Below are positions 29,901 through 39,000 of a stretch of DNA of 64,000 nucleotides, one piece after another. Position numbers and translations under genes: made by a program. The stretch covers positions 62,001 through 126,000 of the forward strand of contig JBFHGJ010000002.1 in assembly GCA_041583135.1 (NCBI GenBank), given 5' to 3'. This DNA comes from JABSOG01 sp041583135. GTDB lineage: Bacteria > Pseudomonadota > Gammaproteobacteria > Enterobacterales > Alteromonadaceae. Position 1 is the first letter of the stretch. Each line of letters begins with the position of its first letter. The notes below the pieces were generated by a model. The model was not told the DNA's origin. It searched no databases and saw nothing but the letters and a program-made list of their open reading frames with translations.

Positions 29901-32900
29901 GATGGCATCCAAACCAAGCAATTGCTGCCAAATTTGACACAATTGACGTTCGATATCGTTACGTGGCGCCACTTTTTCGACTGTGCTCACCAGTGTCGGC
30001 AAAGGCAAGGCTTTGCGGTCAATCTTACCATTGGCCGTTAACGGCATTTTTTCCAAGTGAATGAAAAATTTTGGCACCATATACTCAGGCAAAAATGCGC
30101 CAAGGTGCTGTTTGAGCTGTTCGTCTTGATAAGCCGCACCACCACCGTAATAGGCTACCAGATTTTGCTGATGGACCATTACCGCAGTATGTTCAATTTC
30201 TTCCAAACGCAGCAATACCGCCTCAATTTCACCAAGCTCAATACGCAAACCGTTGAGTTTGACCTGATGGTCAACCCGACCACTGAACACCAGTTCACCC
30301 TCGGCATTCCAATAACCAAGATCGCCACTGCGGTAAATATACTGCTCGGCTAAACTGGGTAGCTGTAAGTGAATAAACGACTTTTCATTGAGTTCAGGGC
30401 GGTTGAGATAGCCCTTGGCCACCCCGTGTGACGCCATATGCAGCTCGCCGATAACGCCCACAGGCACCGGCTGGTCAAATTCATCGAGCACATAGATACG
30501 ACTGTTGGAGATAGGACGACCAATCGGCAATACCTCATGTTTGTCCTGTGCACTACAAGGCCAGTAGGTGATCTCAATCAGGGTCTCGGTCGGCCCATAA
30601 GTATTGTGCAGTTCGATATGCGGATGCACCTTAAAGAAATCACGGGCCACGGCCGCTGGCAGAGTCTCCCCACTACAGAACACTCGGCGCACATTCGCGC
30701 AGTGTTGCCATTGACCGGATGAGAGCATAACGGCCAACATTGACGGCACAAAATGCAATACGGTAATGTTTTCCCGCACAATCAATTGCGCCAGATATTG
30801 TGGGTCGGTATGCCCACCGGGCTTTGCCAATACCATGGTTGCGCCATTAAGCACAGGCCAAACCAGCTCCCATACCGAGACATCGAAGTTATAAGGGGAT
30901 TTTTGCAAAACCCGGTCATCAGCGGTTAAAGGGTATTGCCTTTGCCCCCAATCGACTCGGTTGAGTAAGCCTTTGTGATGGCACATAACGCCTTTAGGGT
31001 TACCGGTTGAGCCTGAGGTATACACCACATAAGCCAAGCCCTCTACATCAAAATCATGCAAAACCGGTGGTTCGACATCCGCTTGCGCGCAGTTCAAATC
31101 AACGGCAATACAACGCTGTTTGCCGGTTAGCGTTGCAGCAGCGCTCAATTGCGCTGGCTGACACACAATGACCTCCACGGCGGCATCATCGAGCATAAAC
31201 TCCAAACGGTTTACCGGCAGATCCATCTTTAGCGCCAAATAGGCGGCGCCAGCTTTTAAGATACCGTAAAGCCCGACCACCATCTCTAATGAGCGCTCAC
31301 TTGCCAAGCCAACGATATCGCCGGTTTTTACGCCGCAATCACGTAGTTGATGGGCCAAGTGGTTAGATGCATTTTCAAGCTCGCCGTAACTCATCGACTC
31401 GTCTTCAAATACCAACGCGGTGGCATCTGGGGTCAATTGTGCCTGACGGGATAAACGCTGACCTAAGCTCAAGGAAAAATCAAAATCTTCAAAGGTGTCA
31501 TTCCAGTCCACCAGCACTTGACGGGTTTGCTGCTCATTCATCAAAGACAACTGCCCGACATTTTGCATCGGATTGGCCACAATCGATTCTAGTAGGCACT
31601 CAAAATGTACCATCCAGCGCTCAATGCTCTGACGTTCAAACAAAGCAGTCGCGTACTCCCACGACAACGCCAACTGATCGCCTTGCTGTTGCACCGTTAA
31701 GGTCAAATCGAATTTGGCCACTGCGCTTTCTAAGGTCAACGGGCTGACCGACAACTGCGGCAACGTCTGTGAGCCTACAGGTTGGTTATCAAGCACCAAC
31801 ATCACCTGAAACAGCGGATGGTGCTGCAAGCCACGTTCGGGTTTGAGCATCTCAACCAATTGCTCAAACGGCATTTGCTGATATTCATAGGCATCAAGCA
31901 AGTGCTTTTTACTTTGCTCAAGGAGCGCTTTAAACGTCGGGTTGGCGCTTAAATCGCTGCGTAGCACCAAGGTGTTGACGAAAAAGCCGATAAGCGATTC
32001 AAGCTCAGGCTGCGGACGATTGGCCACCGGCGTGCCGACAACCACGTCTTTTTGTCCGCTCATACGTGACATAAAGCAGGCAAATGCGGCGTTTAGCAGC
32101 ATAAACAGCGTGACATCTTCGGCATTGGCAAGGGCCAGTAGGCGCTTGCTCAACTGTACAGGCAAGGTTTGCAGCAATACGCGACCTTGGTGATCGGCAA
32201 CCGCTGGCCTCGGGTTATCTAGCGGCAACTGATGAACTGAAGGTAAACCGGCCAAACGTTCGCCCCAATAATGACGGGCCTTAAGCAATTGTTCACCGGC
32301 CATCCACTGGCGCTGCCAATGGGCATAATCGGCATATTGAATCGACAACGGCGCCAACGTATCCATAGCGGCGTAAATTCCACACACCTCATCGACCAAA
32401 ATTGCCATCGACCAACCGTCACCGGCAATATGATGCATCGTCAACAGCAACACATGACGCGCTGGCTGCAACTTGAGTAAGGTTGCTCGAACCATCAAAT
32501 CATCACGCAAATTAAACGGCGTTGACGCTTCTTGCGCCGCTAGCTGCGCTACCTTCTCGTCGATTGGCGTTTCACGCCACTGAGTCAGATCAATCACATT
32601 GATCTGTAGCTTTTTATCGCTGCGCATCAGCTGCACAGACTGACTGTCTATTTGGCTATAAACGGTTGAGAGCACCTGATGACGTTGTATCACGCCATTT
32701 AGCGCAGCTTCCAGTTTGACGACGTCTAACTCTCCTTCGAGCAACAGCGCAGTGGGCATATTGTAATGACTGCTATCGCCTTCGATACTGTCGATGGTCC
32801 ACATTCTTTGCTGCGTCGAAGACAGCCGCTCCATCGCTTGGTTATCGCCTACGGCCAGCTGCTCAAACAACTCGGCTATCTGTGCTTTGTGACCTTGCAA

Positions 32901-33020
32901 GAACGCTTTGTCCTGGTCGTTCAATGCCCCTTGGGCAGCCTGAACTTTCAGCTTGCCCTCAAGCAAGTAAACCCGAACGCCCTTATGACCCAGTGCGATT
33001 AATTTATCGATACAACTCAC
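23937..33020 (-). CDS. NRPS protein C: module 6 with epimerase and module 7 with N-methyltransferase, C-A-T-E-C-A(MT)-T
   Basis: This is a 3,027-aa protein. Residues 1-55 are a TubC/betaHD docking domain. C6 HHIAGDG lies at about 197; A6 at about 670; T6 GGDS at about 1050; E domain HHLVVDG at about 1232; C7 at about 1697 with HHALTDG and the opening YPSTPMQQGMLFHS of D-accepting C domains; A7 at about 2170. A SAM-dependent methyltransferase (EIGCGTGLL at about 2547) is inserted between the A8 core (KIRGFRIEPGEIE) and the end of the A domain, where NRPS N-methyltransferases normally sit; T7 GGHS is at about 2963. A6 code DVWHFSTIEK is Ser-like, and the E domain makes D-Ser. A7 code DIVHFGLILK is unfamiliar, distantly Gly-like; its residue should be N-methylated. 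The start is GTG 33020, overlapping gene B by four bases. The tail GDDQWVL should dock protein D. Confidence 0.95.
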   Translation of the reverse strand: MSCIDKLIALGHKGVRVYLLEGKLKVQAAQGALNDQDKAFLQGHKAQIAELFEQLAVGDNQAMERLSSTQQRMWTIDSIEGDSSHYNMPTALLLEGELDVVKLEAALNGVIQRHQVLSTVYSQIDSQSVQLMRSDKKLQINVIDLTQWRETPIDEKVAQLAAQEASTPFNLRDDLMVRATLLKLQPARHVLLLTMHHIAGDGWSMAILVDEVCGIYAAMDTLAPLSIQYADYAHWQRQWMAGEQLLKARHYWGERLAGLPSVHQLPLDNPRPAVADHQGRVLLQTLPVQLSKRLLALANAEDVTLFMLLNAAFACFMSRMSGQKDVVVGTPVANRPQPELESLIGFFVNTLVLRSDLSANPTFKALLEQSKKHLLDAYEYQQMPFEQLVEMLKPERGLQHHPLFQVMLVLDNQPVGSQTLPQLSVSPLTLESAVAKFDLTLTVQQQGDQLALSWEYATALFERQSIERWMVHFECLLESIVANPMQNVGQLSLMNEQQTRQVLVDWNDTFEDFDFSLSLGQRLSRQAQLTPDATALVFEDESMSYGELENASNHLAHQLRDCGVKTGDIVGLASERSLEMVVGLYGILKAGAAYLALKMDLPVNRLEFMLDDAAVEVIVCQPAQLSAAATLTGKQRCIAVDLNCAQADVEPPVLHDFDVEGLAYVVYTSGSTGNPKGVMCHHKGLLNRVDWGQRQYPLTADDRVLQKSPYNFDVSVWELVWPVLNGATMVLAKPGGHTDPQYLAQLIVRENITVLHFVPSMLAVMLSSGQWQHCANVRRVFCSGETLPAAVARDFFKVHPHIELHNTYGPTETLIEITYWPCSAQDKHEVLPIGRPISNSRIYVLDEFDQPVPVGVIGELHMASHGVAKGYLNRPELNEKSFIHLQLPSLAEQYIYRSGDLGYWNAEGELVFSGRVDHQVKLNGLRIELGEIEAVLLRLEEIEHTAVMVHQQNLVAYYGGGAAYQDEQLKQHLGAFLPEYMVPKFFIHLEKMPLTANGKIDRKALPLPTLVSTVEKVAPRNDIERQLCQIWQQLLGLDAIGINDNFFALGGDSILSIQVVAQANKAGMALSGQDLFRHQSIAELAAKVAEVQRSTIEQKASEGIQPLLPLQNRWWRSIDVDGHHYNQSVLVKAPSSLTVAQLKLLVSAVYERHDALRLTFAEQQGVYQTLDSDFMANAVLDHSQSALQLSQLQALGNTLQPQFDLAKGPLFKAALIGLDNGEQCLLFLAHHLVVDGVSWRVLLADLAEGYRQLSGAQTIALAARPASIAQFSAWLEDFARDRAPQDKAYWLKQLSADVPALPKDHNSAVDLTVARSSVATASLSADLTAQWLTQAGKSYRTDSQELLLAALYLALYRFSGASAQRLAMEGHGRPVEDGAPDVSATVGWFTSYYPQLLVCDNPECLNDVIITVKEQCRALPHSGLSFGVLREIVQDNDIVEADCDIEVLFNYLGQLDNLDSGEFTPLDAPSGDNISLAQRRGHLLEVTAMVLDGQLQLSIDHNSEQYHAQTMSDLALDVVTQLERIINHCQTAGVGQPTPSDFPLVCCEVAELKTLAQSYPQLSDLYPSTPMQQGMLFHSDMGSETYVLQMDLALRGKLEVDAFKQAWQAVVERHDIFRTAFVGDSNHQLVVSQAQLNWQIFDWRELDEVACQRQYQDLLRQDRSLGFDATQAPLMRMTLVRDGEHHHRLLWSSHHALTDGWSTQIVFSEVIRCYRALLTDTQAQLAPAPRYRDYLNWLAAQSEQAAKAYWQGLLSDVVSPTSIELEQVTPAQASPGSRYAYVDLGDELSAELKQLAALSKTTLNTVIQGAWGYLLRRYCSEQKVIFGETVAGRPADLHGVENMVGLFINTLPVCIDFGASDATAQPLVLWLQQLHQQAIERNKYGYLPLAQVQKLSGIRGAVELFNTLVVFENYPLDEQVQSKGAEDELVVEDAVADDETNYDLTLAVLPSDSLQLRLGYRGEKLQSQAVERLMAHLRFVLQQMAEDPQRPVASLGLVDDEEKAKLLVAYDQSYQTPPQLMAIHQLFERQVAQTPEALALTDATQSLTYDQLNRRANRLAQALAASGVVPGDLVALCLDRSCEMIVAMMGIFKSGAAYVPVDPAYPQERIEYILSDSNAKMVVTSKALKGLAALSSAPSVVLEQLENISDAPLGVDVGPNDLGYVIYTSGSTGRPKGVMVPHGNLVAVLTGLGQLFDIKSSDAMAMLASNAFDISLVEIGLPLFNGGTLVMVPKAQLLDLPELARALSRCTLLHAVPSLMNELAQFAAADDTAARLFKGIRQIFVGGDQVTAGLIAELKQTFDHAEIIELYGPTEATILSTCHFASRAAQSYNGSVIGYGLPHARTYVLADDGQLQPIGVAGELCVGGMGVSLGYLGQAALSAAQFVADPFVPGSKMYRTGDLVRRLQDGKLEFLGRIDNQVKIRGFRIEPGEIESAIRSCDGVNDTVVIACDLNDQGKQLAGYLVADEAHTLANQDEAELDQVALWEGVFDQAYSNQGQDDYFDISGWASSFDGQPIDAGQMRDWVEQTVALIMANKPKRVYEIGCGTGLLLHRLHKQCEQYIASDFSQTVVTRLRNVLAQTQGVKVEQAQALDFTPLVGETVDTIVLNSVSQYFPHQQYLAEVLEKAVGAIAGRGQVIVGDVLNFDLLEHFHSAITLFKSDADTPVAELTARIYNHAKAENELFVAPSFFYDLANRLARIKDVKISVKAADNDNEMTCYRYDVVICVDDEKSAAQPTWRRTSWVDGASVAALCEGLAADQALLIEAIPNSRLDNSFDIQSLEALLEDQRQLTVAQLNKHQRNSVAVADILAMANDCARPYQLTWSEAKGPCFFDLWLLPVGIDCSAYTLVGNRAHLAYATHANEPLNAVGNNQLVMEVRAALKQSLPPFMVPSAFVVLDKLPLTANGKVDRKALPLPDFSIVQSRQYVAPQSELERKICELWQSLLGLERVGLNDHFFEIGGHSLLATKLVARLRSQFDLDIQVAAVFDHPSAGELAAYLDNRQKLAEMLDSECSDQEGDDQWVL

Positions 33021-33035
33021 AGCTCGAAGTCCTCC
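33017..33035 (-). promoter_or_regulatory. Coupled stop/start junction of NRPS B and C
   Basis: GTGA overlap: the GTG start of gene C (33018-33020) shares bases with the TGA of gene B (33017-33019). GGAGG at 33031-33035, ten bases upstream, is formed by the Leu-Glu-Asp codons of the tail LEDFEL. Confidence 0.75.
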
Positions 33036-36000
33036 AAGACTGAATCTTCACTCGCGGCCAAGCGGCCTTTGATGGTTTGTTCGCCTGCATCAACGGGCGT
33101 TAACTCGGCCAGTGCCACAGACAAAGCGGCAATGGTTTGTTGTTCAAACAACACCCGAATCGGCAGTTCGATACCCAACTGCTCACGCACCTGACCTATC
33201 ACCCGGGTTGCCAGCAACGAATGGCCACCGAGATCGAAGAAATTATCGTCAATGCCGACCCTTTCTAAGCCCAGTACCGCCTGCCAAATATCGGCCAGCT
33301 GTTGTTGCAGCTCACTTTGCGGCGCACGATAGTCGGCCCCCTGCTGCACCTGCCAATCGGGTTTCGGCAACGCCTTACGGTCAATTTTACCGTTTGGCGT
33401 CAGCGGTAATTTCTCAAGCACCACAAACGCCGAAGGCATCATGTACTCAGGCAGTTTTTGCGCGATAACCTGTTTGAGCATTTCTTGCGGTTTTTCTTGC
33501 TCACAGGCCAACGATAAGTAGGCACAGATCCGCTTATCGCCCGGCTCATCTTCTCGCAGCACCACCAAAGACTCGCCAACCCAAGATTGCGCAGCGATCA
33601 CTTCGTTGATTTCATTAAGCTCGATACGAAAACCTCGCACTTTAACCTGATGGTCGATACGCCCGATAAACTCAATATCGCCATTGGCCAGATAGCGCGC
33701 CAAGTCGCCTGTGCGATAGGCCCGAGCATTGGCTTTAAACGGATGAGCGACAAATTTCTCAGCGCTCAGCTGAGGTTGGCCGCGATATCCTCTGGCCAAA
33801 CCGTCACCACAAATGTACATCTCGCCGGGCACGCCAATCGGCACCGGTTGCCCTTCACTGTCGAGTAGGTAGATCTGGGTGTTATATAGCGGCTTACCGA
33901 TTGGCAAGGTCGAAGATGCCTCAAGGTCGCCATCACCTGGGTTATGCACCAAAACGGTGGAAGTGACTGCCACCTCGGTCAAACCGTAAACATGGATCAA
34001 TTGCAAACCAAAGGATTGCCACTGGCGGAATCGTTCCGGCAATACCCTTTCGCCGCCCATTAACACGGTGCGCAACGGCTTGGCGGGTTTACGTCCGGCC
34101 ACATAAAGCTGATTGACCCATTCGTGCCACAACGCGGTGGTCAATTCGAACACGGTCACTTGTTGTTGCTCGGTGATCTGCTGAAGCGCATCCGGCGTTG
34201 GCATAAAGTCGGCCGGTGGCAATACAACAGCGGCGCCACTGAGCCATGTCGGCAACAATTCTTCGAACAAGACATCAAAACTGATAGAAGCCAGTTGCAA
34301 GAAGCGGTCGTTATCGTCCAATTTAAGGATGTCTTTCATGCCATAGGCAAAATTGACCAAAGTGCCGTGTGGCACTTCAACCCCTTTGGGCACCCCGGTC
34401 GAGCCTGAGGTATAAAATACCGCCGCCAAGTGCTCACTTTGCACGCTAGAGATCACCGCGCTGTCGTCAAACTCCGCAATTTGCGACCAATCGCTATCAA
34501 GGCAAAACTGAGCTTGCGAACTGGGTAACACAGTGCGCTGGGCACTTAAGCTCAGCACCAGCGGCATTTTCGACGCCTCAATCATGTACGCCAAACGCGC
34601 TTGCGGGTATTTCGGATCCAGTGGCACCAAGGTGCCGCCCGCTTTAAGTATGGCCAAAATCGCTACTGTCATTTCCAGTGAACGCTCGGTGCACATACCC
34701 ACCAACACATCCGGGCCAACCCCTTGAGTTTGCAGGTAACGCGCCAACTGATTGGCCTTCGCATCCAGTTGGCGGTAGCTTAACTGTCTGTCTTGGCAAA
34801 TTGCAGCAGGTTTGTCGCCATGAAGCGCCAACTGCTGCTCAAATAGATGATGAACACACAGACCTTTGTCATAGCTAAAATCCGTTTGATTCCATTGGGT
34901 TAACACTTGCCGCTGCTGTGTTTGACCAAGTAGCGGCAAACGGCTGACCGGTGATTCAGGTGCCTTGGCAACCCCTTCAAGCAGTACCACCAAACTCTCG
35001 GCCATGCGTACGATAGTCGTGCGGTCAAACAACGCCGTGGCATATTCGAAATTGAGCTGTAGCCCTGCTTCGCTTTCCATCACATTGAGCGTCAAATCGT
35101 ACAAAGCAACCGGGTTTGAACCTTTGACCTCAGCCACTTGCAATTGCTCGAACGCCAGTTGTGATTGAGGGTTGTTTTGCAGCACCAGCATCACTTGAAA
35201 TATCGGATGGTGGCTTAGGGTTCTGGCAGGCTCCAGCACATCGATAATGCGCTCGAATGGCAGCTGTTGGTGGCTGTAGGCATCAAGCAAGGTCTGCTTC
35301 GAGCGCGCCAGCAATTGCTTAAAGCTTGGATTGCCGGATAAATCGGTCCGCAGTGCCAGCACATTGACGAAAAAGCCAACCATCGGGGCCAGCGCAGGAT
35401 GCTCGCGATTAGCCACCAAAGTCCCCAACACTATATCGTCTTCCCCGGAATAACGGCCAAGCACGATGGCCATCGCGGCGTTTAACAGCATAAATAAACT
35501 GGCGCCACTTTGTTGTGCCAAGGTGTTGAGCGCTTGGGTGGTACTAGCATCTAGCTGAGCGGTAAACAAAGCGCCGGTCATATCGGCCACGGCAGGACGC
35601 GGGCGGTCAAGGGGCAAACTGTGGACGGTTGGGATCCCCTTCAGTTGCTGTTGCCAATAACCGATTTGTTCATCCATCGCCTGCAATTGCAAAGGTTGAT
35701 ATTGCCACCAGGCATAATCGCGATATTGCACTGCCAATGGCGACAACGGATTGTCTTGGCCTTTGACAAAGGCGTTGTACAACACGCTCAACTCATCGGT
35801 CAAAATGGCCATAGACCAGCCATCCGAAGCGATATGGTGCATGGTAAGCAGCAATAGGTGTTCATCATTGCTCAATTTGACCAGCGCTCCACGCAACATC
35901 AAATCCGTGCTCAAATCAAACGGCGCTTGGGCTTCTTCCTCAATGATTTGCTCAAGCTTTACCTGTTGCGCGCCAGCGCCAATCGCACTGATATCGAGCA

Positions 36001-39000
36001 TAGTCAAGACAAAACCGCCCGAAGGCAGCAACTGTTGATTGACCTCTGCCTGAGCGTTTTGACGATAGACGGTTTTGATAATGTCATGGCGTTCGACAAT
36101 GGCACTAAGCGCCTGTTCCAGCGCGGCAACATTGAGTTGCCCCTTGAGCTTTAAGGCCCCAGGAATATTGTACTGGCCGCTGCCCTGTTCGATTTGCTCG
36201 GCCAGCCATAATCGCATTTGCGCAAAAGAAAGCGGCAGCTCGGCATCCGCTGGCGCAGTCTCGATGTCTGCCGTTTGTGCGCTTTGGCGCTGAGTACCAA
36301 CCAGCAATGCCAATTGACGCACCGTCGGCGCGCTGAAAATATCGCCAACTTTAAGCTTGGCGTCGAGGTGCTGTTCAATCAAACCGACCAAACGGGTTGC
36401 CGACAACGAATTGCCGCCAAAAGCAAAGAAATTGGCCTCGGCACTAAAGCGTTCAAGCTTGAGCAATTGCGCCATCAGCGTTGCCAGTGTCGCCTCCACT
36501 GCGGTTGCAGGGGCAACATATTCAGCTTGCGCGGTCTGCGCTTTGGCCAGTAAACGCAGGGCTTTGCTGTCGAGTTTTCCGTTGAGGGTGAGCGGCAATT
36601 GCGCCAGCACCAGATATCGGTCTGGGATCATATAATCCGGCAATTGTTCAGCCAAATGCTGAGCGACCTTTTCAACGGCGCGCTCGCCTTCGTTACTGAC
36701 AATAAAGCAAAGCAATTGCTCGCAGGCATCATCGGCGATTACCGCCACACCGCGCACACCATCGACTGCGGCGATACGCTTTTCAATCTCTTGCGGCTCG
36801 ACCCTAAAGCCTCGAATTTTTAACTGATTGTCGCTACGACCAACAAACAACAGGCGGCCGTCGGCAAGTCGTCTGACCTTATCGCCACTGCGGTATACCC
36901 GTTGCGGCTCAGTTTGTCCGGGCAACGACGCTAAAAAGGCCTCTGCGGTGAGTTGTGGCTGGTTAAGATAGCCTCTGGCCAAACCGACACCGGCAATATA
37001 CAGCTCACCACAGATGCCATCGGGCACTGGACGTTGCTGCTGGTCGAGCACCAATAAACGGGTATTGTCCACGGCAGTGCCGATAGTCAACCAAGCGCAA
37101 TCGCTATCATAACGGCCGATACTGGCACAAATGGTGGCTTCCGACGGCCCGTAGGCATTGAACAACACGCGCCCTTCGGCCCAAACTTGCGCCGTGGCTA
37201 AAGGACAGCTTTCTCCGGCCACCACCAAATGGGTCATCGACGCCCAATCGTCACGCTCTAGATAACCCAAAAGCGCAGGAGGAATGGTGGCGTGAGTGAT
37301 CTGATGACACTTGGCAAATGCGTCAAGCAACTGCGCATTTTGTTTGGTTTGCTCATCGACGATATACAAACTGGCGCCACTGGCCAGCGCCATTGCCCAC
37401 TCAGAGGTTGCCGCGTCAAACGCTGCGGAGGCAAATTGCAAAACCCGGCTTGCGCAGGTGATCTCAAAGTTATCGATTTGGCACACGCAGGTGTTGTACA
37501 AGCCTCGATGTTCGAGCATTACCCCTTTGGGCTTTCCGGTAGAGCCGGAGGTGTAAATCACATACGCAAGATGTCCGGCAGTTAGATCCGCAACCCTAAC
37601 GTTATGGGGTTCGCCTTTTAACTCAGCCAAATCCAGCCATTGTGCAGTGTGCTGAGTCAGCGCCTCAGTGTGACTTTGCGGCCAACCCTGATGGCCCAAC
37701 ACCCACTTAACTTGGGCATCGGCAATGATCTGCGCAATACGCGCCGGTGGGTTTGCCGCATCTAACGGCAAATAGGCCCCTCCGGCTTTTAAAATCGCCA
37801 ATACGGCAACAACCCAATCTATCGAGCGCGTGATTGCCAATGCCACAATGGTGTCGGGCTTGATGCCCTTATCAACCAAAGCATGAGCGGCCTGATTGGC
37901 ACGACGATTGAGTTCGCTGTAGCTCAGGCGCTGCTCGCCAAATACCACTGCCGTGGCGTCCGGCATTTGTAGCGCCATCTGTTCAAAACGCTTGTGAACC
38001 AAAGCATCGACCGGTAACTCACGCTGAGTAACCTCGCTGTTCAACGCCGCTTTACGGCTTTGTTCATCGACTAGAGAAAAATCAGACACCCGTAAATTCG
38101 GCTCTGCCAGCCATTGCTCCACTAAGCGCTCAAACGCCGCCGCCATTTGTACTATGCTGACGTGATCAAACAGTTCTTCAACATACCACCAATCCAATTG
38201 CAGCCCGGCATCTTGCTCCACCGCCGTCAACGTCATATCAAACTTGGCCACCCGGGCTTCACCGGCTAAAGTCGTGACCTTAAGTCCGGGCAATTGCAAC
38301 TGGCTTTGTTGCTGGTTATCAAGCACCAACATCACTTGAAACAAAGGGTTATATGCGCCACTGCGCTCAGGCGCTAAGGCATCGACCAATGCATCGAACG
38401 GCAAGGTTTTATGCTGATAGGCGTCAAGCAGCTGTCCGGCATTACGTTTAAGCAGCTCCGACATGCGCGGATCGCCTTGAAAACGGGTGCGCAACACCAA
38501 CGAGTTGACAAAAAATCCGACCACCGGGGCCAGCTCAGGTTGATCTTTATTGGCGATTGGCGTGCCCATCACAATGTCATCGCTGTTGGAATACAAAGAC
38601 AACAACAAGGCATAAGCGGTTTGTAAAACCATAAACAACGTCGTGCCCTGTGCATTGGCCAGCGCCTTCATCTGGTCAAGTTGGGTTCGCGACAACGCGG
38701 TACGCCAAAGTGCCGCTTTATTGGCGACCCCATCAGGGCGCGGTCTATCCAAGGGTAGCTGATGACATTGCGGCAATTCGGCCAACTGTGCCTTCCAATA
38801 AGCCAGTTGCTTATTCATGGCCTGCTCGGTCAGTTGTTCTCGTTGCCACACGGCGTAATCGTGATATTGCAACGCCATCGGCGCCAATGGGTTGGCGCGC
38901 CCTTCGGCAAAGGCTTGATACAAACTCATTAATTCCTGGCTGAGCAGCGCCTGAGACCAACCGTCACAAGCGATATGATGAACGGTTATCCAAACGCGCC